Shown: piece after piece, positions 27,846 through 37,617 of the stretch
How positions within the stretch are numbered: the first letter of the stretch is position 1
How the letters are laid out: every line of letters starts with the position of its first letter
Origin: MFD04716-140 sp963703125
GTDB lineage: Bacteria > Bacteroidota > Bacteroidia > Flavobacteriales > Flavobacteriaceae
NCBI GenBank assembly: GCA_963703125.1
Contig: OY969790.1
Span: 3,224,001 to 3,288,000 of the forward strand
Direction of reading: 5' to 3'
DNA length: 64,000 bases
The notes under the pieces: generated by a model
Told to the model about the DNA's origin: nothing
Databases searched by the model: none
Seen by the model: only the letters and a program-made list of their open reading frames with translations
Position numbers and translations under genes: made by a program

Positions 27846-28340
27846 TTAATGAAGACTGATAACCCGCGTAATTTGCCAATTATCGTTCGTCTTTTTCCAT
27901 ATGGTGATAAATTTACTGGGATTTGAAACTGCATCCGGCTCTTGATTATTAAAAAATTTGTGCATTCCTATTTCTACGGCGCCAAAGTTATTTATGGGAT
28001 ATACTTCAATACTTCCTTTCACTAGTTCCCTTGTAACTTTACCACATATATTCTTTTCCAAGCTTTCAAGGATGTCTTTTTTTGAGGTTGATAAACCACC
28101 TTTGTCGTGATAGAATTCTAGGTCATCGGCATAAATTTCATCCTGTTTGGCCATGTCACAGTTATTATAGGCTGTAAAATAAATGCTGTCCATTCTCACA
28201 ATGCTATTATATAACTCTTGATCTTCCTGTTTTGCGAAAGCTGCATTCTTCTTGTTTCCCTCGAATGAACCAAAGCCAAAACCGATTAGAACAACCGTCA
28301 TTATCAAAAAGATATTCCGTACAATGATAAATCGTCTCAT
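27846..28340 (-). CDS. exported NTF2-like (DUF4440) protein
   Basis: A 164-residue protein with a signal-peptide-like N-terminus (IVRNIFLIMTVVLIGFGFGS) followed by an NTF2-like domain. ELYNSIVRMDSIYFTAYNNCDMAKQDEIYADDLEFYHDKGGL is the usual first half, and ITRVISLH is the C-terminal strand. It overlaps the DUF4870 gene by one base and is translationally coupled to it. The fold can host catalysis or ligand binding; nothing here fixes the function. Confidence 0.78.
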   Translation of the reverse strand: MRRFIIVRNIFLIMTVVLIGFGFGSFEGNKKNAAFAKQEDQELYNSIVRMDSIYFTAYNNCDMAKQDEIYADDLEFYHDKGGLSTSKKDILESLEKNICGKVTRELVKGSIEVYPINNFGAVEIGMHKFFNNQEPDAVSNPSKFITIWKKTNDNWQITRVISLH

Positions 28341-28810
28341 TATTTTATAAATTTTATTGTGAAAGGATAAACATACTTTTCACCCCTGCCGCTTTTTAAA
28401 GTAGCCAGTATCGTGCACACTATATCCAGTATAAGGAGACCAATACCCAAAATAACCGCTGCTATCATAAATAAAACATGAAAGCCAAAATTGGAATGAT
28501 CATGCCCAAACTCGGTTATGTTGTGCTTGTTGAGTTCAAATACATCAATGAATCCTACAAATTCAAAGGCAAAAACAAAGAATAAGATAGCTGTGATAGC
28601 CGCAAGTACAACCGCATATAATAGGATACTTATTTGAAAGTTCAAGGCCTGCTTACCGTTGTGGTCCACAAATTCATGCTCGGTTTTATTGGCCGTCCAT
28701 AAAACCAAGGGAAGTATAAAATTCCCGAATGGAAAAAAGAACTTGCTAAAGGTTGAGGCATGGATCATGGCCGATAAATTTTTCTCGTGTTTTGATAAGG
28801 TATCTGTCAT
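28340..28810 (-). CDS. DUF4870 domain membrane protein
   Basis: A 156-residue protein with the DUF4870 pattern: MIHASTFSKFFFPFGNFILPLVLW, then the conserved FVDHNGKQALNFQ, then two further hydrophobic helices (near residues 55-80 and 105-130). Proteins of this family are small inner-membrane proteins of unknown role. It is the first gene of a two-gene leftward unit. Confidence 0.85.
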   Translation of the reverse strand: MTDTLSKHEKNLSAMIHASTFSKFFFPFGNFILPLVLWTANKTEHEFVDHNGKQALNFQISILLYAVVLAAITAILFFVFAFEFVGFIDVFELNKHNITEFGHDHSNFGFHVLFMIAAVILGIGLLILDIVCTILATLKSGRGEKYVYPFTIKFIK

Positions 28811-28943
28811 GGCTTAGTAATTTCTTATACAAATATATATCTAAAAAAAGGTACTATGCAACACACAGTACTGAAAATTAACATAGTATTAACATTTTTA
28901 TCCTTGGTATTTTTTCAATACATTTGGTGAAAGCATAGTAAAT

Positions 28944-29399
28944 ATGGGTGTTTCAGCTAAAAAGTTCAATACCTTCACATTTTTCAAATTACCCTCGGCC
29001 TGGTGGTGTGGTGTACGCGTAAAATCTATGGACAATCAGAAAGCGATAGTAGCAGTTCGCCATAAATGGTTCAATCAGAACCCTTTTAAGTCGATGTTTT
29101 GGGCCGTGCAGGGCATGGCTGCCGAATTGAGTACTGGGGCCATGGTGATCAATCAGATCAAGGAAAGTGGAAAGAACATTTCTATGTTGGTTGCCAATAA
29201 CAACGCTAATTTTTCTAAAAAGGCTACGGGGAAAATCATTTTTACCTGTAATGATGGCCATTTGATCGATGAGGCCATTCGCCAGACGATTGCAACAGGG
29301 GAGGGGCAGACCTTTTGGATGAAATCGGTAGGCGTCAATACGGAAGGTGTAGTGGTTTCCACTTTTAATTTTGAGTGGACGGTGAAGTTGAAATATTGA
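28944..29399 (+). CDS. DUF4442 (hotdog-fold) protein
   Basis: A 151-residue protein with the DUF4442 layout, a relative of acyl-CoA thioesterases: KLPSAWWCGVRV, then VAVRHKWFNQNPFKSMFWAVQGMAAELSTGAMV. The NQNPFxSMFWAxQxMAAE block aligns with the substrate-side helix of hotdog enzymes. The reaction is unknown. It stands alone between divergent and downstream genes. Confidence 0.78.
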   Translation: MGVSAKKFNTFTFFKLPSAWWCGVRVKSMDNQKAIVAVRHKWFNQNPFKSMFWAVQGMAAELSTGAMVINQIKESGKNISMLVANNNANFSKKATGKIIFTCNDGHLIDEAIRQTIATGEGQTFWMKSVGVNTEGVVVSTFNFEWTVKLKY

Positions 29400-29537
29400 T
29401 ATGTCCAACTCGTCCAGTCCCGTTTGCTGACTTCAAAAATTATTTCTTTTTAAGAGTTCACTAAATTTTAAGTTCTAAAATGTAACATCTTGGATCGATT
29501 TCCCTACTAATTTGGTATAAATCAAAAACAATTAAAA

Positions 29538-30338
29538 ATGAACGCACACGAAATAGATTATCATATATACGGCGAAGAAATGCAGTATGTTGAAATAGAA
29601 TTAGATCCTCAGGAGGCCGTAGTGGCCGAGGCCGGAAGCTTTATGATGATGGATTCCGACATTAAAATGGATACCATTTTTGGGGATGGCTCCAATCAAG
29701 ACAATAGTGTCCTAGGTAAGATTTTTTCCGCTGGTAAAAGGGTGTTGACCGGGGAGAGCCTTTTTATGACCGCATTTTTGAACGTGGGTCAGGGAAAGAA
29801 GCATGTGAGTTTTGCATCGCCCTACCCAGGCAAAATTTTACCAATCGACCTTTCTGAAATCGGAGGCAAATTTATTTGTCAAAAGGATGCTTTCCTATGT
29901 GCGGCCAAAGGAGTTTCCATTGGTATCGAATTCTCGAAACGTCTTGCCAGGGGATTGTTTGGTGGGGAAGGTTTCATTATGGAAAAATTGGAGGGCGACG
30001 GAATGGCTTTTATTCATGCGGGCGGTACCATGGCCAAAAAAGTCTTGGCACCTGGGGAGGCTCTAAAAGTTGACACGGGGTGTATCGTAGGCTTCACCAA
30101 GGATGTGGATTATGATGTTGAATTCGTTGGCGGCATTAAAAATACGGTATTCGGTGGCGAAGGTCTGTTTTTCGCCTCCTTGAGAGGTCCCGGAACGGTG
30201 TATATTCAGTCATTGCCTTTTAGTCGATTGGCTGGTCGCGTTTGGGCGGCCGCTCCCAAGGGTGGTGGAAAGGATAAAGGAGAAGGTAGCATTTTAGGTG
30301 GATTGGGAAATCTACTTGACGGGGATAACCGTTTTTAG
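29538..30338 (+). CDS. TIGR00266/AIM24 family protein
   Basis: A 266-residue protein with the AIM24/TIGR00266 pattern: YGEEMQYVEIELDPQEAVVAEAGSFMMMD at the start, TFFNAFLNVG-type strands (LFMTAFLNVGQGKKHVSFASPYPGKILPIDL), and the conserved GGEGLFFASLRGPGTVYIQSLPFSRLAGR near the C-terminus, ending in a glycine-rich tail. This is a beta-rich family related to a mitochondrial inner-membrane organising protein. The bacterial function is not established. Confidence 0.88.
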   Translation: MNAHEIDYHIYGEEMQYVEIELDPQEAVVAEAGSFMMMDSDIKMDTIFGDGSNQDNSVLGKIFSAGKRVLTGESLFMTAFLNVGQGKKHVSFASPYPGKILPIDLSEIGGKFICQKDAFLCAAKGVSIGIEFSKRLARGLFGGEGFIMEKLEGDGMAFIHAGGTMAKKVLAPGEALKVDTGCIVGFTKDVDYDVEFVGGIKNTVFGGEGLFFASLRGPGTVYIQSLPFSRLAGRVWAAAPKGGGKDKGEGSILGGLGNLLDGDNRF

Positions 30339-30437
30339 AAGAATTTACCTCAGGTAGAGAACATAGAGGTAGTCTATTTCGAGGGAGACTTTATTAACTA
30401 ATTATTTGCCATCCAAAGGGATTTGGACCCATATTTA

Positions 30438-31091
30438 ATGGATTTTAGGAACCTTGTAAACTTTCTTGAAGAACTATCTAAAAACAATTCCAAGGACTGG
30501 ATGGATGCCAATAGAAAATGGTATCAAGAAGTCCGAAATAATTATATCGCGTGGCTAGATGAAGTAAATCATCAACTTGCAGAGATTGATGACGATTATT
30601 ATGATACACCTGGCAAAAAGGCCATTGCCAGGATCAACAACAATTTAATGTTTCACCCAAACAAGCCCATTTATAAGGACTATTTTGGATCTGCACTGGA
30701 CAAGGCTCCAAACTCTGCAGACTTCTATATAGAAATAGGGTTAAAAGAATCTATGCTGGCTGGTGGCTTTTGGAGACCCGAACCTAAAACCCTGCGAAGC
30801 ATTCGCGAGGCAATCGACTATGATGGGGAAGAGTTCAAAAAAATTATTGACCGGAAATCTTTTCAAAATACTTTTGGTGGACTTTATGCTGACGAAAAGT
30901 TGAAAACTTCACCCAAAGGTTTTCCAAAAGACCACCCACATATAGATTTATTGCGCCATAGGAGCTTTGCTGCAATGCACCGTTTTGCAACCAAAGAAAT
31001 ATATACAGATGATTTTAGGGAAAAAATCACCAAAGTATATTTAGAAATGCTGCCATTTAGACGTTACTTGAACAAAGCAGTAACCGTTTAA
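30438..31091 (+). CDS. DUF2461 domain-containing protein
   Basis: A 217-residue protein from the ATG at 30438; a TTG five codons earlier is possible. The DUF2461 pattern is clear: FLEELSKNNSKDWMDANRKWYQ, ARINNNLMFHPNKPIYKDYFG, and LKTSPKGFPKDHPHIDLLRHRSFAAMH. Function unknown; widely conserved in Bacteroidota and fungi. Confidence 0.88.
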   Translation: MDFRNLVNFLEELSKNNSKDWMDANRKWYQEVRNNYIAWLDEVNHQLAEIDDDYYDTPGKKAIARINNNLMFHPNKPIYKDYFGSALDKAPNSADFYIEIGLKESMLAGGFWRPEPKTLRSIREAIDYDGEEFKKIIDRKSFQNTFGGLYADEKLKTSPKGFPKDHPHIDLLRHRSFAAMHRFATKEIYTDDFREKITKVYLEMLPFRRYLNKAVTV

Positions 31092-31142
31092 TAAATAGTG
31101 GACCCCTATAACTAATACTAATATAGAATGGTCCTTATCATT

Positions 31143-33170
31143 TTATTCCTCCTCAGAACTTCCCTCATCGCTCTCATTGTCTTCGGTACCTGCTTTGTTG
31201 AGGCTGTTCTCCATAATATTGAGCTTTTTCAGTTTTTCTTTCCAGGTGGCAAGATCGGTCTTATGGCCTTCCAACTTTGAATAGACTTCCTTTACCAAAG
31301 GATTGTCTTCCGATGCATTGGAAAAAAACTGTAGATTATTCTCCAGTTGGCGAATTTCACTTTTGCTTTCATCAATCTTTCTGCGAATAAAGGTTCGCTC
31401 GTTGTAAATGGCCTGTTCATCATCTTTCTGTGCAAGCTCTTCTATTTTATCGCCATATTTCAAAAGCTCGGATTCTTGTCTACTGACATTCAACTTTCTA
31501 AATAGTGCATCCACAATTTTATTGAATTTCTGGTTTATGCTCTTTTTACTAAAAGGCACATGGCCATAATTTTTCCATTCCTCAATAAATGTTTTCAAAG
31601 TAGCGAGATCCTTGTCTTTTTTGCCCGTAAGCTCAAAGGCTTTCAAGCGCTCTAGACAGTCGTTCTTTTTGTCCAAATTTTCAAATTCCTCTTTCTGGGC
31701 ATTGTTCTTTAGGGCGTGTAATCGGTCAAAATAATAATTGCAGGCACCCTTAAAATCCTTCCATAATTTATCGGAAAATTTTCGTGGGACATGGCCCACT
31801 TTTTTCCATTCCCCTTGTATTCTCTTAAATTCCTGGGTTGCGGTATCCCAATCTTCACTATTCTTTAAAACCAATGCCAGATTTAAAAGTTCCCGCTTTT
31901 TATCAAGATTTTTCTGTTGGTCATTTTTTAGGTTTTTGTAATAGGAATTTTTATTTCTATTAAATGTGCGCACTGCAGATTTAAATGCGGCCCATATTTT
32001 TTCATTCACTCTTTGAGGGACTTTTCCGATTTTAAAAAACCGGTCCCGAAGCTCTTCTATTTGGGAAATCTGCTGTTGCAGAGTTTTATGGTCTTCTGCC
32101 ACATTTTGGGCAATTTCCTTTATAGATGCTATAACACCTTCTTTTTTTACCAAATTCCCTTCATATACTTTTTCCAGGTCATTGAAATAATCCTGTCTTC
32201 TTTTATGCAAAACTTTCGTGGCGTTCGAGAAACGGTCCCAAATTCCATCGCGATGTTCTTTGTCTACAGGTCCAATATCTTCTTTCCAAACCTTGTGCAG
32301 AGTTTGTAATTCCCTAAACGCTTTATCAAGATTTTCTTCGTTGGCCAATGCTTCTGCCTGCTCAACAATTTTTGTTTTTTCCTCTAGATTGTGCCTGAAA
32401 TCAAGGTCCCGAAGCTCCCTATTTATATGTAAAAAGTCATAAAATATTTCAATATGGTGCTGGTAGGTGCGCCATACGTCATTATAATGGGTTCTTGGGA
32501 CACGACCGGCATTCCGCCATCTTTCCTGTATATCCTTAAAGTTCTTATAGGTGGTATTTATGTCCTCTTCAACATTGACCAAGCCCTTTAATTCTTCAAT
32601 GATTTCAAGGCGTATGGCAAGATTGTCCTTATGGCTTTTTTCAAGACTTTTATAATAGTGATTTCGTTTTTCTCGATAATCGCTATACACTTCGTTGAAC
32701 TGTCTTTTAGTGACCGAATTATACTTGAAGTCAATTTCGTTGCCACCTTTACTAATGAAATCTTCCTTTTTTTGTTCCAAAAATTCCTGAAACTTAAGGT
32801 CAAATTCATATTTAATTCCATCAACATGCTTTTTTATGGCCTGCACTTTTTCATTTCTGACCAAGCGCTGCAGTTCGCCCACTAAATTTTCAGTTGACAT
32901 GGAGTGGTAATCCAGTATAGGAATTTGATGTCTATGATGATTGTCCGTATCTTCGGCATCTTCTGCATTTTCATCATCAATTTCCTCTAATACATCTTCC
33001 TTAGGGGTTATGACTTTCGGTGCTTCCTCATCATCAATTTCCTCCGAGAGCGGCAATTCATCCTTTGGTTGTTCTTCAGGGATTTTCTCCGAAATTTCAA
33101 TTTTCTCAGTAGTTCCTGATTCTATATCCTCCGCATTTCCATGCAGTTGTTGATCCTTCTCTTCCAGCAT
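31143..33170 (-). CDS. DUF349 repeat protein
   Basis: A 675-residue protein; the ATG at 33168-33170 is preferred over an upstream TTG. Residues 1-~100 are acidic and low in complexity (many E, D and P). Then come about five DUF349 repeats, each with W-x-x-x-G-x-V/I-P followed by a long helical segment: RWRNAGRVPR, WKEDIGPVDK, FFKIGKVPQR, WKKVGHVPRK and WKNYGHVPF. Long charged helices suggest a coiled-coil rod. The function is unknown; proteins of this type are common in Bacteroidota. Confidence 0.85.
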   Translation of the reverse strand: MLEEKDQQLHGNAEDIESGTTEKIEISEKIPEEQPKDELPLSEEIDDEEAPKVITPKEDVLEEIDDENAEDAEDTDNHHRHQIPILDYHSMSTENLVGELQRLVRNEKVQAIKKHVDGIKYEFDLKFQEFLEQKKEDFISKGGNEIDFKYNSVTKRQFNEVYSDYREKRNHYYKSLEKSHKDNLAIRLEIIEELKGLVNVEEDINTTYKNFKDIQERWRNAGRVPRTHYNDVWRTYQHHIEIFYDFLHINRELRDLDFRHNLEEKTKIVEQAEALANEENLDKAFRELQTLHKVWKEDIGPVDKEHRDGIWDRFSNATKVLHKRRQDYFNDLEKVYEGNLVKKEGVIASIKEIAQNVAEDHKTLQQQISQIEELRDRFFKIGKVPQRVNEKIWAAFKSAVRTFNRNKNSYYKNLKNDQQKNLDKKRELLNLALVLKNSEDWDTATQEFKRIQGEWKKVGHVPRKFSDKLWKDFKGACNYYFDRLHALKNNAQKEEFENLDKKNDCLERLKAFELTGKKDKDLATLKTFIEEWKNYGHVPFSKKSINQKFNKIVDALFRKLNVSRQESELLKYGDKIEELAQKDDEQAIYNERTFIRRKIDESKSEIRQLENNLQFFSNASEDNPLVKEVYSKLEGHKTDLATWKEKLKKLNIMENSLNKAGTEDNESDEGSSEEE

Positions 33171-33355
33171 TATTCTGTGTATTTCATTTAAGCACAATGT
33201 AAGATACTAACATCGATAAGAATGGCAAAAATATGGGACTTCTTTTTATGGGACTTGAACTGATGAGTGTGCGAGGGTCTGAAAATCAAAGCTCTCGAAA
33301 ATAAAGAAAATAGTTGAAGTCGATTGGATTTATCGGTAGGGCCCGAAAAGATATA

Positions 33356-34084
33356 TCAGCTATTCCATATTTCCCATGCCTTCTCCGCTTGAAGCTCAAG
33401 CATGGTCAATCCGTTACAAATTCTTGCCCCATGGGATTCCCCTTCTTTTAGGAAAGCGGTCTTGGATGGGTTATAGACCAGATCAAAAAGCAAATGCTCT
33501 TGCGATAGAAATTGATATGGAATTAAGGGTTTATCCTCAATATTCGGGTACGTTCCCAAAGGCGAGCAATTGACCAGGATGGTATACTCCTGTAAAATTT
33601 CCTTGTTGAGGTCTTCGTATGAAAACTGGTCGATTTTGGCTTTTCGCGATACGAACCTGTAATTTATGCCCAGTTTTTTGAATACGAATGCCACAGCCTT
33701 TGAGGCACCGCCAGTTCCCAATATGAGGGCGTTTTCATGATGCTCTTTTAAGAAAGGCTCTATGGCTTTGTGGAATCCATATACATCTGTATTGAAGCCT
33801 TTTAGTTTGTTTCCAATAATTTTAATAGTATTGACTGCACCAATTTTAAGGGCATCCCCATCGATCTCATGAAGATGAGGTATGACTAATTCTTTATAAG
33901 GGATAGTCACATTCAATCCGGCTATGTTCTTGTTCCTCCCAAGAATATTTTTCAGTTCATCTATTTCTTCAAGGTCAAAATTTTCATAGGAATATCCTTC
34001 CAATCGCAGATCAGCGAATTTTTGGGTAAAATAGCCCTTTGAAAAGGAATAGGATATATTCCGTCCAACCAAACCAAAACTCAT
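33356..34084 (-). CDS. aroE: shikimate dehydrogenase
   Basis: A 242-residue AroE. The reading frame runs further upstream, but the ATG at 34082-34084 (MSFGLVGRNISYSFSKGYF) gives the usual start and avoids overlapping the DUF368 gene. Shikimate-binding SYSFSK, the catalytic NVTIPYKE with its Lys, GAVNTI, the nucleotide motif GTGGASKAV, and the C-terminal NGLTMLELQAEKAW are present. It reduces 3-dehydroshikimate with NADPH in aromatic amino acid synthesis. The gene lies 4 bases downstream of a DUF368 gene and is probably co-transcribed with it. Confidence 0.93.
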   Translation of the reverse strand: MSFGLVGRNISYSFSKGYFTQKFADLRLEGYSYENFDLEEIDELKNILGRNKNIAGLNVTIPYKELVIPHLHEIDGDALKIGAVNTIKIIGNKLKGFNTDVYGFHKAIEPFLKEHHENALILGTGGASKAVAFVFKKLGINYRFVSRKAKIDQFSYEDLNKEILQEYTILVNCSPLGTYPNIEDKPLIPYQFLSQEHLLFDLVYNPSKTAFLKEGESHGARICNGLTMLELQAEKAWEIWNS

Positions 34085-34088
34085 TTTT

Positions 34089-35099
34089 TTACTTTCTGTT
34101 TTTCCCATACCAATCCAATGCCAACAAAATGCCAATCCCGATAAAAATAAAAAATAGGGCCCACCAAGTTTCTACGCTTCCAAAATTCGGCAAAAAGCGT
34201 TCATAATTGGCAATTACTGCCTTGCCCGTTGAGTCCATAAGCGGTGTCCCGAACTCGTCTGTCTTGAAAACAGTCTTTTTCCAGGGCCATACGACCCCAA
34301 GCGAACCTGTAATAAAACCTATCATTACAGCGGTAGTAATGTGGTTGTAACGTTTCAGGACATAGGACAATAAGTGCGAAAGTGAAACAAGCCCAGCCGC
34401 AGAACCAATAGTAAAAACAGCTAATATTTTAAGAATATGTAACCTTTCCTGATTGTTCGCGAAACTAAAATCACCTCTAAGGATTTCACCAAAAGTAATA
34501 TATAGGGCGTTGACGGAATCCACCAAAAGAAGCACATAGTTGCCTAGTAAAATGAGTATGAAAGAACCGGAAAGACCGGGAAGCGTCATACCGGAAACAC
34601 TGATCATCCCACAAAGGAAGATGAACAATAAATTGTCATTTTCCTTTGCCGGACTCAAAAAGCTTATGGCAACACCTACGATTAGGCCAATAATCCCTGA
34701 CATAACGGTCTTTCTGTTCCAGTGTTCAAAGTCTTTTGAGATGTAATAGATAGAGCCTAAGATCATACCGAAAAATGCGGACCAGACGTATAGTTCCTTT
34801 TTTTCCAGAAAGTAGTCAAGCACTTGGGAAACACTAAAATAACTGATTAGCATTCCCGATATGAGAAGTATCAAAAATGTACCGTTCAAATACCGATAAA
34901 AACTTTTGAATCTTCCGTTGAGCAGTAATTTAAAGGCCTTGCCATTTACTTTTTGAAGAGAATATATGAATTCCTCATAGAATCCTCCAACGAAAGCAAC
35001 GATACCCCCTGAGACTCCGGGTACTTTGTTGGCAGCCCCCATACAAAGACCTTTAATAACCAAAAAAAATTTGTCCGTTAACGTTCTCGGTCCATGCAT
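34089..35099 (-). CDS. DUF368 membrane protein (PopT-type undecaprenyl-phosphate transporter family)
   Basis: A 336-residue membrane protein with 8-9 hydrophobic helices. It has the family's two signature repeats: GAANKVPGVSGGIVAFVGGFYEEFI near residue 20 and GMTLPGLSGSFILILLGNY near 170. DUF368 proteins have been described as carriers that return undecaprenyl phosphate across the membrane for cell-wall synthesis. This copy is intact, which matters because the second copy upstream is frameshifted. Confidence 0.88.
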   Translation of the reverse strand: MHGPRTLTDKFFLVIKGLCMGAANKVPGVSGGIVAFVGGFYEEFIYSLQKVNGKAFKLLLNGRFKSFYRYLNGTFLILLISGMLISYFSVSQVLDYFLEKKELYVWSAFFGMILGSIYYISKDFEHWNRKTVMSGIIGLIVGVAISFLSPAKENDNLLFIFLCGMISVSGMTLPGLSGSFILILLGNYVLLLVDSVNALYITFGEILRGDFSFANNQERLHILKILAVFTIGSAAGLVSLSHLLSYVLKRYNHITTAVMIGFITGSLGVVWPWKKTVFKTDEFGTPLMDSTGKAVIANYERFLPNFGSVETWWALFFIFIGIGILLALDWYGKNRK

Positions 35100-35110
35100 T
35101 CAGGGCGGGC

Positions 35111-36026
35111 TTATTCTTTTTTTGCAACTTTTTCCAATATAAAAATAAGGGAAAAACCGATGATGGCTGCGATTATTGCGAAGATAATTTGATTGTCACC
35201 CGTGTAAGAAAACGGAGAAACATTCTGATCTATGGTTATTATCTTTACTCCAATTTTTTTAGACTCCAGAACTTCTTTCCAAGGCCATATTTTATTCAAT
35301 GAACCAAGAATAAAGCCCGTAAGAAGTGCCAAGGTTAGATTTTTATGATGTGCGAACATCCATTTCAATAACCTGGCAAAGCTTAAAAGACCAAAAACGA
35401 CTCCCAATCCCACCACTGCAATTACCTTGAAATTCAGTGTATGAAGTGCATCGATTATAGTTTTATAGGACCCTAAAAGAACCAAAATAAAGGCTCCTGA
35501 AATACCGGGAAGAATCATGGCACAGACTGCAAGTGCCCCTGAAAAAAAAAGATAGGGCAAACTGTCAACATTCTCTGAAGGGGGGAGTGTGGTAATATAA
35601 TATGCCAGTGCTGCACCCAAGATTAACATTAGAACGGTTGCAAGCCTCCAATTTTTCACTTCTTTGCCCACCAACAAAACACTTGCGATGACAAGGCCAA
35701 AAAAGAAAGACCAAATAAGTATAGGTTGATTCTCCAACAACCAACTTACCATTTTGGCCAGGGAGAGAATGCTGGTACCTATACCCAAGATCAAAGCCAA
35801 AAGAAAATTACCGTTCAATTGGTTCCAGGCAGCTTTTAAGCCTTCTGCCTTTAAGGTTTTAAAAAGATCAAGATTTATATTGTTTATAGCCGTTATCAAT
35901 TCTTCATAAATACCCGAAATAAATGCAATCGGTCCCTCCCGATACTCCTGGTACAACATCTGCCGCACCCATGGCCATGCCCTTTAGATATATAAAAAAA
36001 TAATGTAAGAAATTTCGATTTTCCAT
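35111..36026 (-). pseudogene. second DUF368 gene, disrupted by a 1-nt insertion near its 5' end
   Basis: On the minus strand an ATG at 36024-36026 begins MENRNFLHYFFIYLKGMAMG, then AADVVPGVSGGT, the first DUF368 signature. After that the frame is lost: one extra base (C at 35930 on the plus strand) separates GGG ACC from ATT GCA TTT. Removing it restores SGGTIAFISGIYEELI and a product of ~304 residues, normal for the family. The remaining frame (35111-35968) starts with an artificial MRQMLYQEYREGP. Helices and the second signature (MILPGISGAFILVLLGSY) are intact. It is either a recent pseudogene or a sequence error; the insertion is not in a homopolymer. Confidence 0.85.
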
Positions 36027-36119
36027 GGGTTGTTGGGGAATAATTTGTGGTCTAGGGGCTTCAAGGCCACAAGCATTCAAGGTTCTTTGAAGACAGGCAT
36101 AAAAACAAAAATAACCTTT

Positions 36120-37520
36120 TTATTTGGATGTCTTTTTGATGCTGGAAATAATATCATTTGCCCATTCGGATTTTCCGAATTCCGGAAACTCCTCTTGAAA
36201 CAAATGTAATTTTCCGAAGTTGATTTTGAGGGCCCCGCACAAAGCGACACGGGCACTTACCTTGTCATGGGCCAAGAGGTGGAATCCTGCGATTTTATAT
36301 TGTATTTCCGCACTATCGGGATAATAATCCTTTCCTTGTTCCAAAATTTGCAAAGCGGACGGAATGTCTTTATTCAAGCGCATGACTTCGGCCCATTTTA
36401 GCCAGGTATCAAGATCATAGTTGCCAAGGTCAATAGCCTGTTTAAATGCATAATCCGCTTGATCGTAGTTTTTTAAAGCCGTGTTGATCCTTGCGCATTT
36501 TTTCCAATAGTCAGGATTTTCGCCATCTATGTTAAGTGCTTTGTTGATATAATACAGAGCCTTTTTGTAGTCCTTTTTTAAGTAGTAAAAATTGGTAATG
36601 GCCAACCAGCCTTTGTCGAGCAAGGGGTCTTCATGAACCGTTTGGTAGTAGTAATACTTGGCCATGTTGTCATTGTTCAACTTTTCGTAGCATTTACCTA
36701 TTCGAAGATACGCATGCGAGGTGGGATCTTCAATTTTAATGGTATGCTCATAATTCTCAATGGCCTCCTCGTATTTGCCCAATTTCTCCAGCACTTTTCC
36801 CTTTTCAAAATAGGCTCCAATAAAGGTATCATCCGAAATTATTGCAAAATCAAAGGCGGATAATGCCTCGGGGTACATTTTTTTATAATAATACTGTTTG
36901 CCAAGTTGGTGCCAAGCGACCTCACAATAGGGATTTCTATCCAAGTAGTCGTTAAGGTAATAGATAGCGCCATCATAATCCTCCAAATACTCAAAACAAT
37001 AAATGACATTGTATAGGGAAGAATAATCCTGTTCATCAAAAAGTACACATTTCATGAAATTTTCTTTGGCCATTTTGAAATTATCCATGAACAGATATTC
37101 CATCCCTAGAAGCGAGTGTATATCAAAACTTTCGTCGGACATGTCCAAAGCTTGCATCAAAAGGTCTACTGCCGCCTCATGATTATCTTTTTTCGAGTAG
37201 ATATTTGCTCTTTGAATATAGATTTCTTCATTGGTACCATCCAATATTTGAAGTTCATCTAACAATTGCTCGGCAAGGTCAAGATTATTCTCAAAAACAA
37301 GTACCTCAACATCCAATAACTTTAGTTCAATTGAATTAGGGTGTTGCTGTAGGCCAATCTTAATGGCTTTTTTCGCAAGCGAAATCTTGCCATTGTTGAG
37401 ATAGTGGTGAATGATATCCTCAAAATCCTCCGCATCAAAGAAATAGATGTCGTCAGTCTTGAGCATTGATTCAAACTTGACTATGGATTCGTTTGGTCTT
37501 TCTTCAGAATCTAACGCCAT
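36120..37520 (-). CDS. tetratricopeptide repeat protein
   Basis: A 466-residue protein built almost entirely of TPR units from residue ~15 to ~440 (for example AWHQLGKQYYYKKMYPEALSAFDFAI, AYLRIGKCYEKLNNDNMAKYYYYQ and DYWKKCARINTALKNYDQADYAFKQAI). There is no signal peptide or transmembrane helix, so it is a cytoplasmic scaffold. The closest relatives are the conserved Bacteroidota TPR proteins; the partner is unknown. Confidence 0.9.
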   Translation of the reverse strand: MALDSEERPNESIVKFESMLKTDDIYFFDAEDFEDIIHHYLNNGKISLAKKAIKIGLQQHPNSIELKLLDVEVLVFENNLDLAEQLLDELQILDGTNEEIYIQRANIYSKKDNHEAAVDLLMQALDMSDESFDIHSLLGMEYLFMDNFKMAKENFMKCVLFDEQDYSSLYNVIYCFEYLEDYDGAIYYLNDYLDRNPYCEVAWHQLGKQYYYKKMYPEALSAFDFAIISDDTFIGAYFEKGKVLEKLGKYEEAIENYEHTIKIEDPTSHAYLRIGKCYEKLNNDNMAKYYYYQTVHEDPLLDKGWLAITNFYYLKKDYKKALYYINKALNIDGENPDYWKKCARINTALKNYDQADYAFKQAIDLGNYDLDTWLKWAEVMRLNKDIPSALQILEQGKDYYPDSAEIQYKIAGFHLLAHDKVSARVALCGALKINFGKLHLFQEEFPEFGKSEWANDIISSIKKTSK

Positions 37521-37617
37521 AGGAACGTTTTGGTTAAACTGTGGAGCTAAAAGTAGCCTTTTGGGACTACTTAGGCTTCTTGTTTTAGGCTATATTATTA
37601 ACAAATTAGTTAACATA

